Shown piece by piece: positions 38,108 to 45,648 of a DNA stretch of 64,000 nucleotides. Where the stretch lies: positions 186,001 through 250,000 of the forward strand of contig CAVVWN010000007.1 of NCBI GenBank assembly GCA_963752045.1, written 5' to 3'. The notes under the pieces were generated by a model. The model searched no databases. It saw nothing but the letters and a program-made list of their open reading frames with translations, and was not told the DNA's origin. Each line of letters opens with the position of its first letter. Positions within the stretch are counted from its first letter, which is position 1. Source of the DNA: DATKDF01 sp963752045 (GTDB lineage: Bacteria; Acidobacteriota; Vicinamibacteria; Vicinamibacterales; SCN-69-37). A program made the translations under genes and the position numbers.

Positions 38108-38761
38108 TCACGCTCTGGCGGCCTGCGCCTTCTCCCAGTCCTTCAGGAACTTCTCGAGGCCGATGTCGGTGAGCGGGTGATTGAAGCAGGCCGCGATGAC
38201 GGCCGGCGGACACGTGCAGACGTCGGCCCCCATCCGCGCGGCCGACACGATGTGCATCGGGTGGCGCACCGAGGCCACGAGAATCTCCGTGCCGAACTCG
38301 AAGTTGTCGTAGATCTCGACGATCTGCTGGATGAGGCCCATGCCGTCGGTGGCGATGTCGTCGAGCCGGCCGACGAACGGACTGACGTACGCGGCGCCCA
38401 CCTTGGCGGCAAGCAGGGCCTGCGTCGGCGAGAACACGAGCGTGACGTTGACGGCGATGCCGTCGGCCGCGAGCGCCTTGGTCGCCTGCACGCCGTCGCG
38501 CGTGAACGGACACTTGACGACGACGTGGTCGTCGATGCGCGCGAGCTCGCGGCCCTCGGCAATCATGTCGGCCGCCGAGGTCGACACCACCTCGGCGCTC
38601 ACCGGTCCCTGCACGATCTCGCAAATCCGCTTGATGATCGCGCGGGGATCGCCCGGCTCCCGGGCCAGCAGGGACGGATTGGTGGTGACGCCGTCGATGA
38701 TGCCGAGCGGGACGAGCGACTCGATGTCGCGGACGTTACCGGAATCGATGAAGAGTTTCAT
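38108..38761 (-). CDS. Transaldolase-family fructose-6-phosphate aldolase-like protein
   Basis: A 217-residue short transaldolase of the TalC/FSA group. MKLFIDSGNVRDIESL and GVTTNPSLLAREPGD are the family's first two strands. Lys83 in HVVVKCPFTRDG is the Schiff-base lysine. The C-terminal part has TLVFSPTQALLAAKVGAAYVSPFVGRLDDI. The short length (about 215-220) separates it from classical transaldolases (about 320). It could exchange dihydroxyacetone units in the pentose phosphate pathway or cleave fructose 6-phosphate; sequence alone does not decide. The ATG at 38761 overlaps the stop of the FAH gene by four bases. Confidence 0.92.
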   Translation of the reverse strand: MKLFIDSGNVRDIESLVPLGIIDGVTTNPSLLAREPGDPRAIIKRICEIVQGPVSAEVVSTSAADMIAEGRELARIDDHVVVKCPFTRDGVQATKALAADGIAVNVTLVFSPTQALLAAKVGAAYVSPFVGRLDDIATDGMGLIQQIVEIYDNFEFGTEILVASVRHPMHIVSAARMGADVCTCPPAVIAACFNHPLTDIGLEKFLKDWEKAQAARA

Positions 38762-39546
38762 GACAGTCCCCTCTGTGCCGAAGTGCGGCCGCGGGCCACG
38801 ACCGGGTTGGAAAGCGCGCCGACTCCCTCGACGTGTACCGTCACCTGATCGCCAGGCCGAATGGGCCCGACGCCGGACGGCGTGCCCGTCGAGATGATGT
38901 CGCCGGGCAGCAGCGTCATGACCGACGACACGAACTGGATCATCTCCGGAATCGTGAAGATGAGCTCGCGGGTCCGGGAATCCTGCCGGAGATCGCCGTT
39001 GACGTACCCGCGCACCTGCAGGTCGCTCCCGTCGAGCCCGACCGCGATGCAGGGCCCGATCGGCGCGAACGTATCGAACCCCTTCGCGCGCGTGTACTGG
39101 CCGTCTCTCGCCTGGAGCTCCCGCGCGGTCACGTCGTTGACCGCAATCATGCCGAGAATGTGCTCGGCAGCCCGACTGAGCGGCACGCCCGACGCCCGCT
39201 TCCCGATGACGATGCCGAGCTCGGCCTCGTGGTCCACCCGGCCGGCCCACTCCGGCACCTCGATGGCCGCGCCGGGCCCGATGACCGCCGTCGACGGCTT
39301 GATGAAGATGAGCGGCTCTTCAGGCAGCCCCTTGCCCTGTTCGACCGCATGGTCCTTGTAGTTGAGGCCCACGCAGACGATCTTCGACGGCTCGACCGGC
39401 GCGAGGAGCGCGAGATCCTCACCGCCGATCTCCGGCCCCTCTTCGTAGCGCCCGAAGACGTCGCCCACGACGAGCCGCCACCGGCCCTCGCGTTCGGCCG
39501 CATACCTCGGCGCCCCCTCGTGTTCGATTCGATACAGCCGCAACAT
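38758..39546 (-). CDS. Fumarylacetoacetate hydrolase family protein
   Basis: A 262-residue enzyme with the FAH beta-roll core. KIVCVGLNYKDHAVE opens the catalytic domain, RVDHEAELGIVIGK supplies the Glu-x-Glu-type metal ligands, GMIAVNDVTARELQ and KGFDTFAPIGPCI follow, and DIISTGTPSGVGPIRPGDQV closes it. Members hydrolyse or decarboxylate C-C bonds in acylpyruvates, 2-hydroxy-hepta-diendioate or oxaloacetate. The closest-looking type is acylpyruvase/ureidoglycolate-lyase-like, but the substrate cannot be assigned. It is encoded between the Fn3 lipoprotein and the aldolase genes in a tightly packed operon. Confidence 0.9.
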   Translation of the reverse strand: MLRLYRIEHEGAPRYAAEREGRWRLVVGDVFGRYEEGPEIGGEDLALLAPVEPSKIVCVGLNYKDHAVEQGKGLPEEPLIFIKPSTAVIGPGAAIEVPEWAGRVDHEAELGIVIGKRASGVPLSRAAEHILGMIAVNDVTARELQARDGQYTRAKGFDTFAPIGPCIAVGLDGSDLQVRGYVNGDLRQDSRTRELIFTIPEMIQFVSSVMTLLPGDIISTGTPSGVGPIRPGDQVTVHVEGVGALSNPVVARGRTSAQRGLS

Positions 39547-39558
39547 CGTGTGGACCCT

Positions 39559-40704
39559 TCAGTCTCTCGCCGTCACCGTCTGCCGGTTGGATTCCGGGCT
39601 CCTGTTTGGTGGTTGGGCCCGATCGACGGCCACGACCGCATACGTGTAGGTGGCGCCCGGACGGGCGGTCGCATCCCGGTACGAACGATCGGTCACCGGC
39701 GACGGCGTCAGCGGCTGCAGTGTCTCATTGGCGCTCTCACCGCGCAAGACCAGGTATCCGGCAAGGTCAGGCGCATCCACCCCCCGCCAGGAAAGCACCA
39801 CCGCCCCGTCCTCGGCAATGGCGACAAGGCCGGTCGGAACGGGCGGCGGAAACCGGTCGGTCGCCTCGACACACACGGCCGGCGCGGCTGGTCCCTCCAC
39901 AGACGCGCGGCCGGCAACGACGACGTGCCGTGCCTCGAAACAGCGCGTCTCGCCAAACGACACCGGCAGACTGAACGACATGCCCGTCTCGGGCGCGGTC
40001 GAACGACGCACCCGATCGGCGACCGGATCGCTGGCCACCTCGTCCACGTGGGTGGCGATGCCCGCGGCGGGCGCGTCCCACGAGACGGTGATGCTCTCGG
40101 CATCGAAGGTGACCGAGAGCCCCTGCGGGGCGCCCGGACGACGCCCGATGGGCACCTCGACGACCGGCGACGTCTGCCCCCGACGGCCCCGGCCAATGCC
40201 AACGGCCACATAGCGAACCGTCGAGGCCGCCTCGCCCGGGACGAGCGAGGCGATGTCGTGCGGAATCGTCACCTGCGCCGGCGCCGGCGCGTCGGGTGCG
40301 TCGGCGGGCGCGTCCCGCGCCTCGACCTGCACCGTGGCCACGAGGTTGCCCGGTTGCACGATCGCCGAGGCCGCCACGGGCGGCGGTGCGGGCTGCGCCG
40401 CGGGCGTCACGGCCACGCCGCCGGGCGGCTGCGCGGGCGGCGCCACGGGCGCCGGTTGCGTGTCAGCCCCTGCAAGCGCGTAGAGCTCGATATGGTCGAG
40501 CACGGACGGTGTCGTGCCGTCGGCGTTGGCCGCCGGCAGGAGGATGGTGATGTCGACGCGCGCATCGACAGCCCGCGCCGAGACCTCGGTGAGACGCGCG
40601 GGCACCGGCCTGAGCGGGGGCTGCGGGGGCCCCTTCTTGCCGCAGCCGCCGAGCACGACGAAGCCAAGAACCGCGGCGGCGACTCCGCGCGCCCGTCGCG
40701 TCAC
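39559..40704 (-). CDS. Fibronectin type III domain lipoprotein
   Basis: A 381-residue lipoprotein. The signal (VAAAVLGFVVLGGC) is followed by the GKKGPPQPP tail typical of short LptM-like lipoprotein N-termini. A Pro/Ala-rich stretch (about residues 80-115) leads to two Fn3-like beta sandwiches, the second being PVPTGLVAIAEDGAVVLSWRGVDAPDLAGYLVLRGES... YAVVAVDRA. It is probably a structural or binding protein facing the periplasm. The ATG overlaps the hslU stop by four bases, so it is produced together with HslU, though no functional link is known. Confidence 0.82.
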   Translation of the reverse strand: MTRRARGVAAAVLGFVVLGGCGKKGPPQPPLRPVPARLTEVSARAVDARVDITILLPAANADGTTPSVLDHIELYALAGADTQPAPVAPPAQPPGGVAVTPAAQPAPPPVAASAIVQPGNLVATVQVEARDAPADAPDAPAPAQVTIPHDIASLVPGEAASTVRYVAVGIGRGRRGQTSPVVEVPIGRRPGAPQGLSVTFDAESITVSWDAPAAGIATHVDEVASDPVADRVRRSTAPETGMSFSLPVSFGETRCFEARHVVVAGRASVEGPAAPAVCVEATDRFPPPVPTGLVAIAEDGAVVLSWRGVDAPDLAGYLVLRGESANETLQPLTPSPVTDRSYRDATARPGATYTYAVVAVDRAQPPNRSPESNRQTVTARD

Positions 40705-42101
40705 AGAATGTACCGCGACAGGTCGTCGCTCTTCGCGATGTCGGCCAGCATGCGGTCGACATACGCCGCGTCGACCTGGATGGACTGGCCGCCAAGCTCG
40801 GGCGCGTGAAACGATACCTCGTCGAGCAGGCGCTCCATGACCGTGTGCAGGCGCCGCGCGCCGATGTTCTCCGTGCGCTCGTTGACGAGCGCCGCCAGCT
40901 CGGCCAGCCGCTCGACCGCCCCGGCCGTGAACTCGAGCGTGAGGCCCTCGGTCGACATGAGCGCGGTGTACTGGGTCACGAGCGCATTCTTGGGCTCGGT
41001 GAGAATGCGGATGAAGTCCTCGCGCCCGAGCGGTTCGAGCTCCACGCGGATCGGGAACCGCCCCTGCAGCTCGGGAATCAGGTCGGACGGCTTCGAGACG
41101 TGGAAGGCCCCGGCCGCGACGAACAGGATGTGGTCGGTGCGGACCATCCCGTACTTCGTGTTGACGGTGGTCCCTTCGACGATCGGCAGAATGTCGCGCT
41201 GGACGCCCTCGCGGCTCACGTCCGGTCCCTGCACGCCGTGGCTGCCGGCGATCTTGTCGATTTCGTCGAGGAAGATGATGCCGGCCTGCTCCACGCGCGT
41301 GACGGCCGCCCTCGACACGGTGTCCATGTCGATGAGCTTCTGGGCCTCTTCCTGCGTGAGGTGTTCGAAGGCCTCGCTGACCGGCATCCGCCGGCGTCGC
41401 GTTCGGCCCTGAAAGAGGCCGGGCATCATGTCCCGGATGTTGACGCCGATTTCCTCGACCGACGATCCCGTCACGAGCTCGAACGAGGGCGTGCTGCGGT
41501 CGCGGGTCTCCACTTCGACGGTTTTCGAATCGAGCCGGCCCGCGCGCAACTGCTCGCGGAGGCGCTCCCGCGTCGCCCTGGTCTGTTCGCGCGCGAGCTG
41601 GGCGTCGGTCGACGTCTCCCCAAACGGCGAGGCCGGCGGCGTCGGCGCAGGCGGAAGCAGCAGGTCGAGCAGCCGCTCTTCGGCGGCTTCACGCGCCTTC
41701 TCGCGCACTTCGACCTCGCGCTCCTCGCGCACCATCTTGACCGCAATCTCCGTGAGGTCGCGGATCATGGACTCGACGTCACGGCCCACATAACCCACTT
41801 CGGTGAACTTCGATGCCTCGATCTTGAGAAACGGCGACTGCGCCAGCTTGGCGAGCCGGCGCGCGATCTCCGTCTTGCCGACGCCCGTCGGCCCGATCAT
41901 GAGGATGTTCTTCGGCGCCACCTCTTCGGCCATCTCGGCAGGAAGTCGCTGCCGCCGGTAGCGGTTGCGCAACGCGATGGCCACCGCGCGCTTGGCCTTC
42001 GCCTGCCCGACCACGTACTTGTCGAGCTCGGCCACGATTTCGCGTGGCGTCAGCGCCTCGGTGAGCGAGGCGGACGATTCGGGCAGGTAGATGGGTGTCA
42101 T
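40701..42101 (-). CDS. hslU: HslU, ATPase subunit of the HslVU protease
   Basis: A 466-residue AAA+ unfoldase that feeds proteins to HslV. N-terminus LTPREIVAELDKYVVGQAKAKRAVAIALRNRYRRQ is diagnostic. Walker A is GPTGVGKTE, the pore loop sits in KFTEVGYVGRDVE, the I domain is about residues 120-230, Walker B is GIIFLDEIDKI, and sensor-2 region GARRLHTVMERLLDE follows. The C-terminus ends SRYIL, the tail that docks into HslV. It starts directly at the hslV stop codon; an Fn3 lipoprotein gene overlaps its end. Confidence 0.97.
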   Translation of the reverse strand: MTPIYLPESSASLTEALTPREIVAELDKYVVGQAKAKRAVAIALRNRYRRQRLPAEMAEEVAPKNILMIGPTGVGKTEIARRLAKLAQSPFLKIEASKFTEVGYVGRDVESMIRDLTEIAVKMVREEREVEVREKAREAAEERLLDLLLPPAPTPPASPFGETSTDAQLAREQTRATRERLREQLRAGRLDSKTVEVETRDRSTPSFELVTGSSVEEIGVNIRDMMPGLFQGRTRRRRMPVSEAFEHLTQEEAQKLIDMDTVSRAAVTRVEQAGIIFLDEIDKIAGSHGVQGPDVSREGVQRDILPIVEGTTVNTKYGMVRTDHILFVAAGAFHVSKPSDLIPELQGRFPIRVELEPLGREDFIRILTEPKNALVTQYTALMSTEGLTLEFTAGAVERLAELAALVNERTENIGARRLHTVMERLLDEVSFHAPELGGQSIQVDAAYVDRMLADIAKSDDLSRYIL

Positions 42102-42635
42102 TCAGAGTTCTTCGACGACGATGCGGTCGTTGGTGTAGATACAGATTCCGGCGGCGATTCCCATCGCGTGCTCGACAATCGCGCGCGGGTCGAGCGCGCT
42201 GTGCGCGATGAGTGCCCGCGCCGCCGCCATCGCGTACGGCCCGCCAGACCCGATGCCGATCACCCCGTCGTCGGGCTCGATGAGATCGCCGGTGCCCGAG
42301 AGCAGGTACGTGGCGCGGGTGTCGGACACCAGGAGCATGGCCTCCAGCCGGCGCATCGCCCGGTCTGTGCGCCAGTCCTTGGCGAGCTCGACCGCCGCCC
42401 GCTCGAGATTGCCGCGATGCTCCTCGAGCTTGCTCTCGAAGCGGCCGTAGAGCGCGAACCCGTCGGCGGCAGACCCGGCAAACCCTGCCAGCACCTTGTC
42501 GTGATAGAGCCGCCGCACCTTGCGGGCCTGGTGTTTCACGACCGTCTGGCCCAGGGTGACCTGGCCGTCACTCGCCATGACCGCACGGCCGCCGTGGCGG
42601 ACGGCGAGCACGGTTGTGGCGTGAACGTTCGACAT
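42102..42635 (-). CDS. hslV: HslV, peptidase subunit of the HslVU protease
   Basis: A 177-residue N-terminal nucleophile hydrolase forming the proteolytic chamber. The start at 42635 gives MSNVHATTVLAVRHGG, so the catalytic Thr is exposed only after removal of a six-residue leader (MSNVHA); most HslV proteins start directly at Met-Thr. Other motifs are ASDGQVTLGQTVVKHQARKVRRL, GFAGSAADGFALY and GIGSGGPYAMAAARALI. A longer in-frame extension upstream is not homologous and overlaps promoter sequence. First gene of a long minus-strand operon-like run. A promoter candidate lies 35-63 bases upstream. Confidence 0.95.
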   Translation of the reverse strand: MSNVHATTVLAVRHGGRAVMASDGQVTLGQTVVKHQARKVRRLYHDKVLAGFAGSAADGFALYGRFESKLEEHRGNLERAAVELAKDWRTDRAMRRLEAMLLVSDTRATYLLSGTGDLIEPDDGVIGIGSGGPYAMAAARALIAHSALDPRAIVEHAMGIAAGICIYTNDRIVVEEL

Positions 42636-42669
42636 AGGCACCCCGGATCCCAGGAAAGACCGAAAATTC

Positions 42670-42698
42670 ATCGTAGTTCTGTCCGCCCGGGAGGGCAA
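42670..42698 (-). promoter_or_regulatory. Candidate promoter of hslVU
   Basis: On the minus strand TTGCCC (42698-42693) and TACGAT (42675-42670) are separated by exactly 17 bases, each matching four of six consensus bases. The predicted leader is about 28 bases. Confidence 0.45.
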
Positions 42699-42741
42699 GG
42701 CCAGAGGACAATCCCCCGTCCTCCTCTGGGTTGTCGCCCGG

Positions 42742-42770
42742 TTTACCTCGGCAGGCCGGCGCGCTAGAGT
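42742..42770 (+). promoter_or_regulatory. Candidate promoter of the PEGA-domain protein gene
   Basis: TTTACC (42742-42747) and TAGAGT (42765-42770) have a 17-base spacer; each matches the sigma-70 consensus at four positions. It faces away from the hslV promoter in the same 200-base divergent region. Confidence 0.4.
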
Positions 42771-42834
42771 GGCAGCGGTGTTGCACACAGGGATAATGAG
42801 GACATTCTCTCGCCTCGCAGTTGAGGAGGCCGCC

Positions 42835-43824
42835 ATGACTCGAACAACTCATCTTGCTCTCGCCGTGCTCGTGTCGGTCGGGCTTGCCGCCCCCCAGGCG
42901 TGGGCCGATCAGGCCGTTCGTCGGGGCGGATCCACCTCGTCGGGCTCGAGCGCGGCCAAGTCGGGGTCGTCTTCGTCGGGGTCCTCCGGCGGAGCGGTGT
43001 CTTCGGGTTCGGGCGCCCAGTCACGGCCGCGCCCGGCCGGGGCCGCCAGCCGCGGCACCGCCACGAGCCGGACGCCGCCGCCGTCGGGCGGCTCGGGCAG
43101 CGGGGCCTCGAGTCGGCCCGCCGGATCGCCGCCGTCGGTCGGGTCGGGTTCCTCGTCTGCCCGCAGGGGCGCCCCGGCGGGGCGGCCGGTAGCCACCGGG
43201 ACCGCTCGCGACCGAAACGGCCGGCCAGCGACCGGGTATGCGGTGTCGCGCGACGTCACCGGGGTCCATCCGCCGTTCTTCGGCCCCTGGGGCCGGTGGT
43301 TCCCCTACTACGGAACCGGGTGGGGGCCGAGTTTCGGTTTCGTCGTGTTCAACCCCTACGGCATCTGGGGCGGCGCCTACTGGAACTGGTACCGGGGCGG
43401 CTACTGGTACGACCCATATCCGTACGGCTGGTACTCCTCATGGGTCTACGGCGGGTCCCCGGCGCCGAGCGCGTCACGTGACGACGAACGGCGGCTGGGC
43501 TCGAATCCGGCTCAAGGCGAGTCCGGATACGGCGCAGGTCTTCATCGACGGCGCACTCACCGGCACGGTGAGCGACTTCAACGGTCTATCCAGTCACCTG
43601 AGGCTCGAAGAGGGTGTCTATCAGCTCGAGCTTCGGGCCGAAGGCTACGTGCCGTATTCCGGCGAGCTCGAGGTCAAGGCGGGCAAGACGCTCACCGAAC
43701 GGGTGTCGCTCAAGAAGATCAAGAACTGACTAGTCGGCTCCGAAAGAACACGAAGAGCGGCAGGCCTGCGGCGATTACGCCCAGGCCTGCCAGCGACGTC
43801 CCTGGATTGTTCCAGATCTCGTAG
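42835..43824 (+). CDS. Ser/Gly-rich exported protein, N-terminal part of a frameshifted PEGA-domain gene
   Basis: The start at 42835 follows a GAGGAGG ribosome site and yields a signal peptide (LALAVLVSVGLAAPQAWA). Then comes a low-complexity Ser/Gly/Pro/Arg stretch of about 100 residues and an aromatic block (WFPYYGTGWGPSFGF... YWNWYRGGYWYDPYPYGWY), a combination typical of surface-exposed or envelope-associated proteins. Meaningful coding ends near 43460-43490. Beyond that the frame runs on to 43824 as nonsense and overlaps the APC permease gene. The true C-terminus is the PEGA domain in the next frame (43238-43729). With one base removed the protein has about 297 residues. Confidence 0.75.
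   Translation: MTRTTHLALAVLVSVGLAAPQAWADQAVRRGGSTSSGSSAAKSGSSSSGSSGGAVSSGSGAQSRPRPAGAASRGTATSRTPPPSGGSGSGASSRPAGSPPSVGSGSSSARRGAPAGRPVATGTARDRNGRPATGYAVSRDVTGVHPPFFGPWGRWFPYYGTGWGPSFGFVVFNPYGIWGGAYWNWYRGGYWYDPYPYGWYSSWVYGGSPAPSASRDDERRLGSNPAQGESGYGAGLHRRRTHRHGERLQRSIQSPEARRGCLSARASGRRLRAVFRRARGQGGQDAHRTGVAQEDQELTSRLRKNTKSGRPAAITPRPASDVPGLFQIS
43238..43729 (+). CDS. PEGA domain, C-terminal part of the frameshifted gene
   Basis: Only the stretch from about 43485 is authentic. WARIRLKASPDTAQVFIDG and GTVSDFNGLSSHLRLEEGVYQLELRAEGYVPYSGELEVKAG form a clear PEGA-type beta domain, followed by a Lys-rich tail (LKKIKN). The N-terminal third of this open frame is the out-of-frame reading of the aromatic region and is not a real protein. 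PEGA domains occur on surface-layer and lipoprotein-like proteins and are thought to bind ligands or peptidoglycan-side partners. Removing one base, for example from the CCCC run at 43457-43460, joins both parts. Confidence 0.75.
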   Translation: MRCRATSPGSIRRSSAPGAGGSPTTEPGGGRVSVSSCSTPTASGAAPTGTGTGAATGTTHIRTAGTPHGSTAGPRRRARHVTTNGGWARIRLKASPDTAQVFIDGALTGTVSDFNGLSSHLRLEEGVYQLELRAEGYVPYSGELEVKAGKTLTERVSLKKIKN

Positions 43825-45125
43825 ACGACCATCACGGCACTCGCCGCGACGAAGAGGCCGGGAGCGACCGGATAGCCCAGGGCCTTGTACGGCCGCGGCG
43901 CGTCGGGCTCGCGCCGGCGCAGCACGAAGAGCGCGGCGACGGCGATGCCGGCAAACAACACCACGGCAAAACCGGTGTAGGCAACCAGTTGCGACAGAGT
44001 CCCCGAGAGCACGAGGACCGCGCTCCAGGCCGCCTGCGCGAAAATCGCCAGGGCCGGCGTCCGATATCGCGGATGCACGCGCCTGGCCGCCGGCAGAAAC
44101 ACGCCATCGCGGGCCATCGCGAAGTAGACACGCGGACCGGCCATCACCATCGCGCTGATGCTCGCCGCGATGCTGACGATCGTAAAGGCGCCCAGGATGT
44201 TCCCCGCCACGAACCCGAAGAGCCGCTCGGCCACCGTGTCGGTGAGCCGGCCGCTCGCGAGCGCCGCAAGATCCGTGATGGGCATCGCGTAGACGAACAG
44301 CAGGTTGAGCAGCAGGTAAATCGCCACGACCGAGAGCGTGCCGATCGCGAGCGCTCGCGGCACGTTGCGGTCGGGATCGCGAATCTCCTCGGCGACGTAC
44401 GCCGCGGCATTCCAGCCCGAGTAGGTGAACATCACGGGCACGAGCGCCAGCACCCAGCCGGTGGCCGGCGAGGCCACGACGTGCGTCACCGCGAGGTGAT
44501 CGAACGACCCCGTCCCGAAAGACAAGCCGAGCGCGATGAACACGACGAGCGCCGACACCTTCAATCCCGCCAGGATGTTGTGGACGATGCGGCCCGATCC
44601 GTGCAGATGCACGAACGACAGGCCCACAATGGCGCTGATGGCCACGATCGCCTGCGGGCTCACGTCAATCGACATGAAGGGCAGCGGAATCGTGAAGAGG
44701 GGCACGGTGCTCGCCGCCGCTGGAATGAACCGGCCGAGGTAGTCGGCGAGCGCGACGGCACCGGCGGCAATCGCGCCTGAAAAACCCGCGACGAACGACG
44801 TCCATCCGGTGAGAAAAGCCGCGCCCAGCCCGAAGGCGTCCCGCAGATAGACGTACTCGCCGCCGGCGCGGGGCCGGATCGTCGCCAGCTCGGCATAGGC
44901 CATCGCCCCGGCAAACGCCAGCAGGCCGCCGAGCGCCCACACGCCCAGCATGCCCCAGACAGTCGGCACGAGGCCGGCCACGATGATGGGCACGAAGAAG
45001 ATGCCGCCGCCGATGACGTTGGAGACGACGATGGCCGCCGCGTCGAGCGGGCCGAGCCGGCGCTCGAGCGTGACAGCGCTGGCCTCAGCGTCCGGCAGGG
45101 TCTCGGCCGTCCCGACGACGGTCAC
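43719..45125 (-). CDS. APC-family amino acid permease
   Basis: A 468-residue transporter with twelve hydrophobic segments. The first helix contains AIVVSNVIGGGIFFVP, the GSGIF-like unwound substrate site of APC transporters. The helix-2/3 region AGAMAYAELATIRPRAGGEYVYLRDAFG is the family signature. Further on are YSGWNAAAYVAEEIRDPDRNVPRAL and ARDGVFLPAARRVHPRYRTP, both typical of the LAT/YfnA-like group. It probably imports or exchanges amino acids by proton coupling. The ATG overlaps the stop of an unknown lipoprotein gene by four bases, placing it last in the ECF-sigma operon. It converges on and slightly overlaps the PEGA gene. Confidence 0.9.
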   Translation of the reverse strand: MTVVGTAETLPDAEASAVTLERRLGPLDAAAIVVSNVIGGGIFFVPIIVAGLVPTVWGMLGVWALGGLLAFAGAMAYAELATIRPRAGGEYVYLRDAFGLGAAFLTGWTSFVAGFSGAIAAGAVALADYLGRFIPAAASTVPLFTIPLPFMSIDVSPQAIVAISAIVGLSFVHLHGSGRIVHNILAGLKVSALVVFIALGLSFGTGSFDHLAVTHVVASPATGWVLALVPVMFTYSGWNAAAYVAEEIRDPDRNVPRALAIGTLSVVAIYLLLNLLFVYAMPITDLAALASGRLTDTVAERLFGFVAGNILGAFTIVSIAASISAMVMAGPRVYFAMARDGVFLPAARRVHPRYRTPALAIFAQAAWSAVLVLSGTLSQLVAYTGFAVVLFAGIAVAALFVLRRREPDAPRPYKALGYPVAPGLFVAASAVMVVYEIWNNPGTSLAGLGVIAAGLPLFVFFRSRLVSS

Positions 45126-45631
45126 GGCCGGCCGGGCTCGCGAACCTGCGACAGAAAGCGCCGCTCGATCGTGTGCTCCGCGATCTTGACCAGTCCGCCC
45201 GACCGGCGGGCAAACACGCGCACCGACACGTCGGTGAAGAGACTGTGCGTGAAGAGCGTCGAGATGTCCGGATCCTCGAGCGTGAAGCCGGCCTGGCTCC
45301 GCACGAGGAAGCGCTCGGTCTTGGCAGCCGGCGCGAGCGCCTCGCTCGAAACGCCCGTCAGCTGACGCGAGTCGAGCTCGTCGTCGGCGCCGTCCTTCCA
45401 GAACTGGACGATCACCTGCACGCTGCTGATGTCATGGTCGCTCTGATTGAGCAACTGGAAGGACACCGTCGGGACGAGGTGATGGGCGCCCTGCTTCAGG
45501 CCGTTGTTGTAGTAGCCGGTTTCGATGTCGGTGACAGACAGGTCCCGGGCCAGATCCACGCCGGGGCCGCAGCCGGCCCCGAAGGCGAGCAGGCCGGCAC
45601 AGAGGAGCGGGAGCGGCAGGCGCGCTGGCAT
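45122..45631 (-). CDS. Lipoprotein of unknown function
   Basis: A 169-residue protein with a lipoprotein signal (LPLPLLCAGLLAFGAGC) ending at the lipidated Cys. The rest looks like an all-beta domain with a pattern seen in FxLYD-like domains: SFQLLNQSDHDISSVQVIVQFWKDG, then FLVRSQAGFTLE and SLFTDVSVRVFARRSGG. No catalytic residues are apparent. It lies between an exported protein gene and the permease gene within the ECF-sigma operon and is probably periplasmic. Confidence 0.72.
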   Translation of the reverse strand: MPARLPLPLLCAGLLAFGAGCGPGVDLARDLSVTDIETGYYNNGLKQGAHHLVPTVSFQLLNQSDHDISSVQVIVQFWKDGADDELDSRQLTGVSSEALAPAAKTERFLVRSQAGFTLEDPDISTLFTHSLFTDVSVRVFARRSGGLVKIAEHTIERRFLSQVREPGRP

Positions 45632-45648
45632 CGCCCGGCGATTGTAGA

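Noticed and set aside
42636..42836. N-terminal extension of HslV to 42836
   Set aside because: It would bury the catalytic Thr behind 70 non-conserved residues and overlap both candidate promoters.
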